From: Breznakibacter sp047600785
GTDB taxonomy: Bacteria > Bacteroidota > Bacteroidia > Bacteroidales > Marinilabiliaceae
Reading direction: 5' to 3'
DNA: 64,000 bases
NCBI GenBank assembly: GCA_047600785.1
Contig: JASGKH010000001.1
Coordinates: 930,001 to 994,000 of the forward strand
In this document: positions 36,594 to 45,805 of the stretch, piece after piece
Position numbering within the stretch: the first letter of the stretch is position 1
Layout of the letters: every line of letters begins with the position of its first letter
Position numbers and translations under genes: made by a program
The notes under the pieces: generated by a model
The model's database searches: none
Told to the model about the DNA's origin: nothing
The model's input: only the letters and a program-made list of their open reading frames with translations

Positions 36594-38966
36594 ATGATGA
36601 GAAAGTTTACTCTGAGCCAGTTTTTATTGGTGGTGGTGTTGGGAGGGCTTGCATCAAGCTGCCGTGACGATAGTTATTACGATAGGCCAACATCGTTGGA
36701 ACCACCTATCTACGAGCAGTTGGCAAAAAGAAGCAATTTCACCAATTATTTGGCATGTATTGATGCCGCCGGATACCAGAAAACATTATCCGGAGCTGGT
36801 TATTACACAGTATTTGCTCCCAATGATGCTGCATTCCAAACGTTTTTTGCTGAAAAAGGTATTTCTTCAGTGGAAGATTTAAGTGCGGAAGCGAAAAAAA
36901 TGATCGTTGCTTATTCTTTAGCCGTAGTGCCAGCTTCTAAAGATTCTATTGATGACTACTTGGCATCACCAACTGCAAAGTTGGTTAAAGACAAGGCCTT
37001 TAAAAAAATGACTTATTATTATAAATGGGTTTATGAAGATTCAGCTTGGGTTGCAGAAAATGGGATAAGGGTACGAAAAAAACTGGACTTGGTGGATATG
37101 AATGCAGTAGAGGCTGAACCGGCAACTTCCGGTGGCTTCGAAACAGAGGATTACAACCGCAAGCATATTCCTTTTTTTACTGATAATTTTATGAGTGCCC
37201 AGGACCTTTCGGCTTCCGATTACAATTATTTCTTTCCAAATTCCCAATTGTCTGAATTTAACGTGGCCGACGCAAAGGTGGTTAATAAGAACATGTGGGC
37301 CGAAAACGGGATTATCCATGAAGTAGATCGTGTGATTTTGCCATTGGACAATTTGGACGAGATACTGGCGGAAACCGATCAATGCAAAATTTTTCGTTCT
37401 ATCCTTGACAAATACCAAACTTCTTATGCATTGGCTTCTGACGATTATTTGCTAAAATATGAACAAGCCTCGGGAGGCAATCGAAAAGATATCTATATCA
37501 AAGATTATCCTTATTTGAATTATGCGCTTAATTGTGAAAACTATTTGAGATATGGAGGTGGTGCTTTAATGGATGCCACACAAGAAGGATGGACATTGTT
37601 TGCACCTACGGATGTTGCAATGAATGAGTTTTTTACTAACAAGCTTTTCAAATTTGGCTATACCAAGCTTGATGAACTTCCATCATTTGTGTTGGTCGAA
37701 TTCGTTAATGCACACCTTTTTCGTAAAACAGTGTGGCCTAGTAAGTTTGCGGTAACAACCAACTATTATGGTGAAGAGGCCCGTTTCAATGCAGGTACAA
37801 CACCTGGCGACGGAACTGATGTGGTAAAGGCACAGATGGGTAGCAACGGCTTTTTTTACGCGGTCAGCAAAATCCAAGATACGGATGCTTTTCGCACGGT
37901 GTTGGGTGATGTGATCTTGAATCCTCAATACTCAATGATGTATCAGGCTTTAAAAGATAATGAACCGTTGGTGGTGTTATTGAAAAATCCTAAAAGCAAG
38001 TTTCGTTTATTTCTTATCTCCAATGACCAATTTACCTCGGCTGGATTCAAGTATAACTCTGCATCGTCAGCGTGGGAATTTACTTCCGATGCAAGCCGTC
38101 CTGATTTGGGGACAAAACCCGCAGAGGCATTGCAACGATTCCTTTATCTGCATATTGTGCTTATGACTGACGAGATGGAAAAAGAGGGAATAGACTTCGT
38201 GAAGAACTCCGGAGTGGTTAAAACATATGGCGAAGAATATATCCGTTATATCAATGGTGATGTTTATGCGTCGGGAAATCCAACAGCTACACGTCCTAAA
38301 ATCAACAAATCAATTGAAAGTGATGCTATTAACGGACACTCTTATTCATTGACCCGTCCAATTCTCTTTTCAGTAGGCAATGTGGGTAACTGGTTGTCAG
38401 TATCATCGCTTACCGCTGCTAATAAAGCAACTTCATTGATGAACTATCTCACCAAGGCAGCTAACGCAACTTATTCTGTTGATGGAGTTGCGTACACGCT
38501 GTCGGCGTCGGCTGTGGCATATAACACTTCTACCAAAGCCATAAAGGATATTGCCAATACCGATGTTATTACAGTATTCTTGCCCAACGATCCAGCTATG
38601 ACAAAGGCTGTCAGTGAAGGCCGTTTGCCCGCAATCTCCAGTTTTGCACCAAGCGGGGGCGAATCCATGGTGACTACCATTACAGAGCATAATCTGCTTA
38701 TTGAGAAATTCACCAAATATCACATTATAAAAGGAAATGTGCCTGTAGGGGAAACTGCCTATGGTAATTATACCACTTTCTACAAGTTGGAAGATGGTTC
38801 ATATGCCACGTTGAAAGTTGAAGCTGTAAAAGGTAGTCCGGGTACCATTACCGTTACCGATGCGAAGGGACGTACTGCTAAAGTTCTTACGAGTGCGACT
38901 ACCACGTACAACATATTAGGAAATCGTTGTATTGTACATTTGATTGATAATTACTTGACTTACTGA
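36594..38966 (+). CDS. Four-FAS1-domain surface lipoprotein
   Basis: A 790-residue lipoprotein (lipobox LASSC, Cys23, followed by acidic RDDS suggesting surface export). Four fasciclin (FAS1) units are recognisable from the H1-type motif: YTVFAPNDAAFQTFF (about residue 68), WTLFAPTDVAMNEFF (about 335), FRLFLISNDQF (about 472) and ITVFLPNDPAM (about 660). The third is degenerate. FAS1 domains mediate adhesion and, in Bacteroidota, often accompany SusC/D pairs. A role as surface glycan-binding or docking protein is inferred. It is the first gene of an operon continuing into SusC, SusD, two further FAS1 lipoproteins and a second SusC/D pair, downstream of box copy B. Confidence 0.85.
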   Translation: MMRKFTLSQFLLVVVLGGLASSCRDDSYYDRPTSLEPPIYEQLAKRSNFTNYLACIDAAGYQKTLSGAGYYTVFAPNDAAFQTFFAEKGISSVEDLSAEAKKMIVAYSLAVVPASKDSIDDYLASPTAKLVKDKAFKKMTYYYKWVYEDSAWVAENGIRVRKKLDLVDMNAVEAEPATSGGFETEDYNRKHIPFFTDNFMSAQDLSASDYNYFFPNSQLSEFNVADAKVVNKNMWAENGIIHEVDRVILPLDNLDEILAETDQCKIFRSILDKYQTSYALASDDYLLKYEQASGGNRKDIYIKDYPYLNYALNCENYLRYGGGALMDATQEGWTLFAPTDVAMNEFFTNKLFKFGYTKLDELPSFVLVEFVNAHLFRKTVWPSKFAVTTNYYGEEARFNAGTTPGDGTDVVKAQMGSNGFFYAVSKIQDTDAFRTVLGDVILNPQYSMMYQALKDNEPLVVLLKNPKSKFRLFLISNDQFTSAGFKYNSASSAWEFTSDASRPDLGTKPAEALQRFLYLHIVLMTDEMEKEGIDFVKNSGVVKTYGEEYIRYINGDVYASGNPTATRPKINKSIESDAINGHSYSLTRPILFSVGNVGNWLSVSSLTAANKATSLMNYLTKAANATYSVDGVAYTLSASAVAYNTSTKAIKDIANTDVITVFLPNDPAMTKAVSEGRLPAISSFAPSGGESMVTTITEHNLLIEKFTKYHIIKGNVPVGETAYGNYTTFYKLEDGSYATLKVEAVKGSPGTITVTDAKGRTAKVLTSATTTYNILGNRCIVHLIDNYLTY

Positions 38967-39071
38967 TAAAAGTAGCAAAATGAAATATTCATGTCTTGGG
39001 AATGCGACCACAGTCGTATGCTGCAGACTTGGATGTTCCATGTGGACAATAGAATATCAAATTTTAGACAC

Positions 39072-41432
39072 ATGAAGAAGTTGTTAAAATATACGATTAT
39101 AATCTGGACTGTCATTTCATGTTTTGAGCTTGTGGCCCAGCAGCGCATAGTTGTTCGGGGTAAGGTGACTACTCCTGACGACCCGGCCGGTTTGCCAGGC
39201 GTTACCGTGGCAGAGCTCGATAAAAACAACCGCATCACTATTGGTACAGTTACCAACCTTGATGGTGAATATGCACTTGAAGTGTTGAACGATCAAGACA
39301 AGTTGCAATTCTCTTTTATTGGCTTTAAGGAGCAGGTAATCGAAATTAAGGGTCGCACAGTTATTAATGTTAGGTTGGAGGAGAGTGTTAGAACCCTTGA
39401 GGGAGTGGAAGTGCGTGCGGCTAAACGTACCAATACCGGGGTAATGAGTATTGCAGACCGCGATTTGGCCATCCCCATTGCGAAAATTTCTGCAGAAGAT
39501 TTTGAAGATGTACAAGCATCCTCAATAGATGAAGCATTGCAAGGCCGTTTGGCAGGTGTAGACATTGCTTCAAATGCAGGCGATCCCGGTTCTGGAATGT
39601 CCATCCGTATCAGGGGCGTCAATAGCCTTTCTGCAAACAGTACTCCGCTTATCGTGGTCAATAATATCCCATATGAGGTAAATGTGTCGTCTGACTTTAA
39701 CTTTGGTACAGCCAATGAAGAAGGGTATTCGCAAATGCTGAATATCCCTGTCGACGACATTAAGGAAATTACCGTATTGAAAGATGCTGCCGCTACCGCC
39801 ATGTGGGGAACTAAAGCAGCCAACGGCGTACTGTTGATTACCACTAAACGTGGAACCAAGTCGAGGAAACCCATGTTAACCTATACTTATCGGGGGACTT
39901 ATACCTTTAATCCCGACCACATTCCGTTACTCAATGGGGATGAGTATTCCACCATGATCCAAGAGGCTTATTACAATTCGTTTGGGGTCCCTTTAAATAC
40001 CAATGTTTACCGCGAGTTTTTTAATTCACCCGACGATCCGTATTACTATTATAACTACAGGGCAAATACCGATTGGATGAAGGCGGTAACACGTGATGGG
40101 TATATTAATAACCATGATTTTTCAATTTCAGGTGGTGGTAGTAAAGCATTTTACCGTTTTTCAATTAATTATCAAGATCAAAAGGGAACGACTTTAGGAA
40201 CAGGCATGAACCGTTTGTCTACTCGGTTGAATCTGGACTATTTTATTTCGGATAAACTGAAGATGCGTGCCGATTTTTCGTTAGCCCATGGTGTGACCGA
40301 AGGGAATTTTACAGATGACAACTTGGTACGTAGTGCCAAAGGAACGGATGTGAGGAGCGTGGCTTATAAGAAAATGCCGAACATGTCGATATATGAGTAT
40401 GATGCTTACGGAAATCGTACCGGTGAATTTTTTTCTCCCGAAACGACGGCACAAGGTACCTTCCCTTCTACTTACAACCCGGTGGCAATGGCTACTGATG
40501 GTAAAAACACTACTACCAATGATCGTATTACGACTAAATACTCGTTGTATTATGATATTATACCGGGGCTCCGTTACACGTTAGACCTGTCGTTCGATGT
40601 GGTGACCAATAAAATAAACCGATTCCTCCCCCAAACCGCAACAGGGAAACTGTGGACCGACCAGTGGGTGAACAAAGCTTACGATAAAGATGATGACTCG
40701 TATTACATCTATACCAATAACCTTATAAATTTTAACCGATCGTTTAACGAGATCCATCAACTGTATGCCAATATCAATTTTACCACCTATGAAAACATGG
40801 GCGATTATTACAAGATTTGGACATCTAACTCTGTGTCATCAGAACAACAGGATCCATCCAATGCGTCAAAAGTCAACGAATCGGGCCTTGGCCCGGAATC
40901 AGGGCCATGGCATGGGCGCAGCATCGGTTCAACTGCATCGTTCAACTACATCTTGATGGACAAATACATCATGGCGTTCAGTTATCGTTATGAAGGCAAT
41001 TCAAAATTTGACCAGGACAACCGTTTTGGATTGTTTCCCGGCGTATCTGCCGCATGGCGTATCAGCAAGGAAAATTTCATGAGCCGATTTAAGAATCTTA
41101 CCGATTTAAGATTGAGGTTTAGTTATGGTGAAAATGGCAATGCCCCAAAATACGAGGGTATGTTTTTCAGCAACATTGGTTCGTTTAGCTGGGGGTATCT
41201 GGGTAATAGCGCCGTGTATCCAACCAATCTTCAGTTAAAAAGCCTCAAATGGGAAACGCTTAAAGAAACTAACATAGGTATCACTGCCGATATATGGGAC
41301 GGACGTGTGAACATGGATTTTGATTATTATAAAAAGCGTACTGAGGACATGTTTGGAGAAAACACCTCCATTCAATCCACATCCGGTTTTCTACTCTTAA
41401 ATATATCAACTTGGGTACCATGGATAACTTAG
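39072..41432 (+). CDS. SusC-type outer-membrane transporter 1, N-terminal fragment
   Basis: I place the start at 39072 (MKKLLKYTIIIWTVISCFEL then VAQ), giving a signal peptide; an ATG at 38991 has none. Residues about 28-105 are the carboxypeptidase-regulatory-like domain. The plug is at about 125-230 (LQGRLAGVDIASNAGDPGSG, SIRIRGVNSLSANSTPLIVV, ITVLKDAAATAMWGTKAANG). The first two thirds of the TonB-dependent barrel follow. The frame is lost after STSGF near a four-T run at 41387-41390 and terminates at 41432. Supplying one extra T restores STSGFSTLKYINLGTMDNLG, so this and the next feature are one gene of about 1092 codons. It would import oligosaccharides with the SusD lid encoded at 42374. 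Confidence 0.88.
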   Translation: MKKLLKYTIIIWTVISCFELVAQQRIVVRGKVTTPDDPAGLPGVTVAELDKNNRITIGTVTNLDGEYALEVLNDQDKLQFSFIGFKEQVIEIKGRTVINVRLEESVRTLEGVEVRAAKRTNTGVMSIADRDLAIPIAKISAEDFEDVQASSIDEALQGRLAGVDIASNAGDPGSGMSIRIRGVNSLSANSTPLIVVNNIPYEVNVSSDFNFGTANEEGYSQMLNIPVDDIKEITVLKDAAATAMWGTKAANGVLLITTKRGTKSRKPMLTYTYRGTYTFNPDHIPLLNGDEYSTMIQEAYYNSFGVPLNTNVYREFFNSPDDPYYYYNYRANTDWMKAVTRDGYINNHDFSISGGGSKAFYRFSINYQDQKGTTLGTGMNRLSTRLNLDYFISDKLKMRADFSLAHGVTEGNFTDDNLVRSAKGTDVRSVAYKKMPNMSIYEYDAYGNRTGEFFSPETTAQGTFPSTYNPVAMATDGKNTTTNDRITTKYSLYYDIIPGLRYTLDLSFDVVTNKINRFLPQTATGKLWTDQWVNKAYDKDDDSYYIYTNNLINFNRSFNEIHQLYANINFTTYENMGDYYKIWTSNSVSSEQQDPSNASKVNESGLGPESGPWHGRSIGSTASFNYILMDKYIMAFSYRYEGNSKFDQDNRFGLFPGVSAAWRISKENFMSRFKNLTDLRLRFSYGENGNAPKYEGMFFSNIGSFSWGYLGNSAVYPTNLQLKSLKWETLKETNIGITADIWDGRVNMDFDYYKKRTEDMFGENTSIQSTSGFLLLNISTWVPWIT

Positions 41433-42349
41433 GATGGGACTTTTCAGTCCGGACCATGCCGATTAAAACCAACAACTGGAAGGTAACTTTCGATTTTAAT
41501 GTGGCGCGTAACTACAATGTCCTGAGGGAGGTGGCCGATAATTTTCCACTAGAGCGTAATGCGACTATTGGTAATGGGCAATATAAAAATATCATCCAAA
41601 TAGATAACCCCGCAGGGTCCTTCTATGGATACCGTTACAAAGGGGTATACACTTCGGAAGACCAATTGCTGGCACGCGATGCGCAAGGCAACGTTATTTC
41701 CGATCCTAATGGCAATACGGTGAATATGGTTTACGATTATGATAATACTCGTTACTATTTCGAGTTGGGGGATGCCATGTATGAAGATGTTAACCACGAT
41801 GGAAACATTAATGCCAGTGATATTGTGTATTTAGGGAATGCAAATCCCGATTTCTTTGGCGGTTTTGGATCGATGATAACTTACAAAAATTTCTCTTTCA
41901 ATTACTTTTTTCACTTTAGGGTAGGCAATGATGTAATTAATATGACCAAGATGAATGGCGAAGCCATGTACGGGTTTGATAACCAGTTGAAATCAACTCT
42001 GAAGCGTTGGCGGAAACCGGGTGATCAGACAGATGTTCCGCGTGCATTGATGTCATCGGGCTATAATTATCTTGGTTCCGATAGGTTTGTGGAAGATGGA
42101 TCGTTTTTAAGATTAAAATACATCACTTTGGTGTACCGCTTCCCGAAAGAACTTGTGTCGAAGGTGGGTTTGGAGTCGGCACGTATCTCTTCCACGTTCA
42201 ACAATTTGCTCACATTTACCAGATATAGCGGACAAGATCCCGAAATTGGCATTAATTCGAAAGACGGTACCATTTACACTGTAGGGTATGATTATTCGAA
42301 TACACCGAGAGCCCCGGAGATTACATTTAACTTGTCCGTGACATTTTAA
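41411..42349 (+). CDS. SusC-type transporter 1, C-terminal barrel fragment
   Basis: The last 312 codons of the SusC barrel, in the frame shifted relative to the N-terminal fragment. The homologous reading begins at 41390, before the first available ATG. It shows typical end-of-SusC features: NPAGSFYGYRYKGVYTSEDQ, then DVNHDGNINASDIVYLGNANPDFFGG, KYITLVYRFPKEL and the aromatic C-terminus FNLSVTF. Independent expression as a stable protein is unlikely, because the plug and most strands are in the other fragment. SusD follows after 24 bases. Confidence 0.85.
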   Translation: MGTMDNLGWDFSVRTMPIKTNNWKVTFDFNVARNYNVLREVADNFPLERNATIGNGQYKNIIQIDNPAGSFYGYRYKGVYTSEDQLLARDAQGNVISDPNGNTVNMVYDYDNTRYYFELGDAMYEDVNHDGNINASDIVYLGNANPDFFGGFGSMITYKNFSFNYFFHFRVGNDVINMTKMNGEAMYGFDNQLKSTLKRWRKPGDQTDVPRALMSSGYNYLGSDRFVEDGSFLRLKYITLVYRFPKELVSKVGLESARISSTFNNLLTFTRYSGQDPEIGINSKDGTIYTVGYDYSNTPRAPEITFNLSVTF

Positions 42350-42373
42350 CGAATACATTGATTTGTTGGTAAT

Positions 42374-43930
42374 ATGAAGACAAAAATGATATATAAATTG
42401 AAATTGGCTTTGGTCTCGCTGGTGGCGGGATTGGCCATTTGGTCGTGCAGCGATTGGTTATACCTTGAGCCCGAAAGTGGTATTATTTCTGATGAATACT
42501 GGAAATCAGAACAAGATTTAAAGGCAGGCACTATGGGTATCTATGCCTCCATGTTGGGCAATAACGTAAGCGGTAGTTACAGTGTGCCCGAGTTGCTGCT
42601 ATTATGGGGTGAGGTTAGGGCAGATATGTTGACCTATTTCCGAACGCAGGTTTCCGATTACATGCTTATTTACAATGGCGACTTAAAACCGACAAATGGT
42701 TTTGCCAAATGGAATTCTGTTTACCGCACCATAAACTACTGTAACAATATACTTGAAAAAGCTCCTGAAATTTTGGAGACAGATGCGTCAATGACCAAGC
42801 AAAAGATGAACCAATACAGGGCCGAAGCATTGACTATCCGGGCAATGATGTATCTTTTGCTGAACAAGGTATACCGTGAGGCACCGTTGCTTTTGACCGC
42901 AACCACCAGTGATAACCAAACCATTCGTGTGGCGAAGGTCGAAAACCAATCGGAACTATGGGATCAAATAGAAGCCGATCTTTTGGAGGCAGAGGGTTAT
43001 GCAGCTGAAAGTTATGGTTCAACATTGGCCGAAGATAAAGGCAGGGTAACCAAATACACAGTTTGGAGCATTATGGCAGATTTTTACTTGTGGCGAAGTC
43101 TCGATGGAGACGCGGACAAGGCAGTTCAGGCATGTGATAAAATCATTTCTTCGGGTAAGTTCAGTTTGGTGCGTGGCGATGATAACTGGTTGTACAATCT
43201 TTATTATGTGGGAAATAGTATAGAAGGGATCTTTGAACTTCAGTTTGCTGAGGACATCCTTAACCCATATTATAATTTATTCATGACCACAGGTTCATAC
43301 CACGCAAATCCTGATGTGGTTGAAAGCTTTTTCCCTGTCGACGAATTGGCCGATCCTGACAGTGCTGATGTGAGAGGGGACAGAGGTTCGTATCGGTCAT
43401 CCTTGAATTATGCATTATGGAAATACATCGGAATCAATAGGATCGCTTCCAAATCAGCTTCGGAATCATATTCCAATTTTATCGTGTATCGCTATGCCGA
43501 CGTTCTTTTGATGAAAGCAGAAGCTTTATCCCTTTTGGTGACCGATGATTCGGAAGCAAGTATACAAAAAGCATCCTCCTCATTGGCATTAATACAGCAA
43601 GTGCGAACGCGAGCGCGTGCATCAAAACTTACCGATAGGGGAACACCGACCACGAAAGAAGGGTTGATCGATTACATTTTGGAAGAACGAGCACGGGAGT
43701 TTGCCTTTGAAGGTAAGCGGTGGTTTGATCTATTGCGAATTGCCAAACGCGATAATTATGCTTTGAAAAACTATTTGATCGACATGTTGCAGATGAGTGC
43801 TCCGGCCACTCGTTTGGTATCGATACAAGCAAAGATGCAGAATCCCGACTACCATTATATGCCGATCCCTCAGTCCGACATAGATGCAGGTTATCCTTTG
43901 CTGAAGCAAAATCCGTTTTACGAAGAGTAA
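42374..43930 (+). CDS. SusD/RagB-type glycan-binding lipoprotein 1
   Basis: A 518-residue lipoprotein with an SPII signal (AIWSC, Cys25) followed by SDW. The SusD/RagB tetratricopeptide-like fold is supported by NSVYRTINYCNNILEKAPE, YRAEALTIRAMMYLLLNKVY and ILEERAREFAFEGKRWFDLL, and by the family C-terminus YHYMPIPQSDIDAGYPLLKQ. It forms the hinged lid of the SusC1 barrel and captures oligosaccharides at the cell surface. It is encoded 24 bases after SusC1 and 26 bases before the next FAS1 gene. Either ATG 42374 or ATG 42386 could be the start. Confidence 0.93.
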   Translation: MKTKMIYKLKLALVSLVAGLAIWSCSDWLYLEPESGIISDEYWKSEQDLKAGTMGIYASMLGNNVSGSYSVPELLLLWGEVRADMLTYFRTQVSDYMLIYNGDLKPTNGFAKWNSVYRTINYCNNILEKAPEILETDASMTKQKMNQYRAEALTIRAMMYLLLNKVYREAPLLLTATTSDNQTIRVAKVENQSELWDQIEADLLEAEGYAAESYGSTLAEDKGRVTKYTVWSIMADFYLWRSLDGDADKAVQACDKIISSGKFSLVRGDDNWLYNLYYVGNSIEGIFELQFAEDILNPYYNLFMTTGSYHANPDVVESFFPVDELADPDSADVRGDRGSYRSSLNYALWKYIGINRIASKSASESYSNFIVYRYADVLLMKAEALSLLVTDDSEASIQKASSSLALIQQVRTRARASKLTDRGTPTTKEGLIDYILEERAREFAFEGKRWFDLLRIAKRDNYALKNYLIDMLQMSAPATRLVSIQAKMQNPDYHYMPIPQSDIDAGYPLLKQNPFYEE

Positions 43931-43956
43931 TTAGTGGCCATTAATACAAAACCATT

Positions 43957-45759
43957 ATGAAAAGATTTAAATACTATTTGTGGATCCTGACCATTGCAGT
44001 GGCCGTACTTATTGGCTTTACCAAATGCCAAGATCCGACTTGGGAAGAGCGCACTAATTATGAGCTATTGATTGGTGAGTACTTTGAGCAAGATCTCGAA
44101 ACATTTTCTATGTTTTTGGATGCATTAAAAAAATCGAAAACCATTTCTTTCCTAAAGGCATATGGCCATTACACTTGCTTTGCCCCAACCAATGAGGCTT
44201 TTCAAGTGTATCTCACAAAAAAAGGGAAAGCAAGCCTTAATGATTTTACCGAAGACGAATTGAAGCAGTTGGTCCGTTTTTGTGTGCTGTCCGACACTGT
44301 GCCTTCTGAGTCGTTTGTGGACGGACGCTTGGAATATCCTACTTTGTATGGGCAATACCTTACAACAGGCACCTATTACGAAGACGGAGAAGCAGTGACC
44401 AAAGTGAACAAGACTGCGCCAATCCATAAAAAGGATATAAGAGTCACAAACGGGATCATTCATGTGGTCGGTGAGGTTTTAGAACCTGATACCCGTTCAT
44501 TGGTCGAATTTTTTGAACAGCTTGACGATTACAATATTTTTAACAGGGCGATAAGAGAAACCGGTTTTGATACGATATTGAATAAGGTTCCCGATGCGCT
44601 TACAAAAGATACTGTTTGGTATACCGTGTTTGCCGTATCGGATGCGGTTTACGCCGAAAGTGGGATTAAGGATTTTGACGCACTTAAGGAAAAATATGGG
44701 AGTCCGGTGGATACATCCGGACGAGACAGTCTTTACTACTATATGGCTTATCACATTTTGAGCGATCAAGCGAAGTATGTTTCTGACCTTATTTACGACA
44801 AAGTGGTTAAAACTACAGCTCCATCGGAGGTATTGACCATAAAGGCTTCTGGAACCAAGGTGCTGGTAAACGATGACCTGTTTGCCGGTATTTATGAACC
44901 TGGTTTTGAAATCAACCGTGAAATATCTGATGTAACCGTAGGGAACGGGGTGGTGCATTTTATGAAATCGAACTTTGCGATTAAGAAGCGTTACCCGTTT
45001 GCAGTGTATTGGGAAGTAACGGATCAGCTGGAGATTCGCAAAATGCCTGGTGTATATCTTAAAAATTATCAAACACTGACTTATGGGCAATTAGCCAATG
45101 TTACATGGGATCCTTCTACTACTTCCATTGGCTATGCACCGGGAGGAGGAAATGCTTACGGGTACACTGTACTAAACGATATCTTTGAAATTTACTTACG
45201 TCCAGAGGTGGTTAAGTCAATTACTTTTACCACACCTACACTGGTGAAGGGGTCTTATAAAGTATGGGTGGCGTCGCGAAATGTACCCACATCGGCAAGG
45301 ATGCCCAAATTCTACGTCTACTTTAACGGAGAGCAGACTACCCGTATCGTTGACTGTGCCAAAGCCCCGGGTATGTCGGGAGGGGTGGCGCCAACCGATG
45401 CCGAATTGAACATTTCGGGATTTAAAGTCTACTCATACAGACCACAGGATTTTTACTCTGCCGATTCTGCTACCGTTCAGAATAACATTGTTAATGGTCA
45501 AAAAATAAACTGGATGGGAGGAAACGGATGGGGACGTATGTCGTGCCAATTGGCCGGAGTTGTCAATGTAACCGAGACGGGTTCGCAAACCCTTCAATTT
45601 GTGGCTATTAGTGGTGGTGCAAGCAGTTATCTATGGCTCGATCAAATCCACTTTATTCCCGTGGAAGAAGATCAAAACTGGCCGCGTATTAATGTCGACG
45701 ATGGTTCGCTTGTTTACAAGGAGGATTTGTTGGCGGGCAAGTTTCCTAAACCATTGTAA
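43957..45759 (+). CDS. Two-FAS1-domain lipoprotein with C-terminal beta-sandwich
   Basis: A 600-residue protein with a probable lipoprotein signal (GFTKC, Cys25). FAS1 unit 1 is at about 40-185 (YTCFAPTNEAFQVYL; TNGIIHVVGEVLEPD) and unit 2 at about 190-345 (YTVFAVSDAVYAE; GNGVVHFMKSNFAIK). Residues about 360-590 form an unassigned beta-rich domain, possibly galactose-binding-like (YKVWVASRNVPTSARMPKFY; SSYLWLDQIHFIPV). The FAS1-plus-sandwich layout resembles that of the following gene. I infer a surface glycan-binding or scaffold protein working with the SusC/D pairs. Confidence 0.83.
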   Translation: MKRFKYYLWILTIAVAVLIGFTKCQDPTWEERTNYELLIGEYFEQDLETFSMFLDALKKSKTISFLKAYGHYTCFAPTNEAFQVYLTKKGKASLNDFTEDELKQLVRFCVLSDTVPSESFVDGRLEYPTLYGQYLTTGTYYEDGEAVTKVNKTAPIHKKDIRVTNGIIHVVGEVLEPDTRSLVEFFEQLDDYNIFNRAIRETGFDTILNKVPDALTKDTVWYTVFAVSDAVYAESGIKDFDALKEKYGSPVDTSGRDSLYYYMAYHILSDQAKYVSDLIYDKVVKTTAPSEVLTIKASGTKVLVNDDLFAGIYEPGFEINREISDVTVGNGVVHFMKSNFAIKKRYPFAVYWEVTDQLEIRKMPGVYLKNYQTLTYGQLANVTWDPSTTSIGYAPGGGNAYGYTVLNDIFEIYLRPEVVKSITFTTPTLVKGSYKVWVASRNVPTSARMPKFYVYFNGEQTTRIVDCAKAPGMSGGVAPTDAELNISGFKVYSYRPQDFYSADSATVQNNIVNGQKINWMGGNGWGRMSCQLAGVVNVTETGSQTLQFVAISGGASSYLWLDQIHFIPVEEDQNWPRINVDDGSLVYKEDLLAGKFPKPL

Positions 45760-45805
45760 GTGTGTAGTAATTCAAATTGACTGAGATTACAATAATCAGA
45801 TAGAT

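Noticed and set aside
41385..41395. Programmed ribosomal frameshift in SusC1
   Set aside because: The four-T context lacks a convincing slippery heptamer and downstream structure, and SusC genes are not known to use frameshifting. Mutation or sequence error is simpler.
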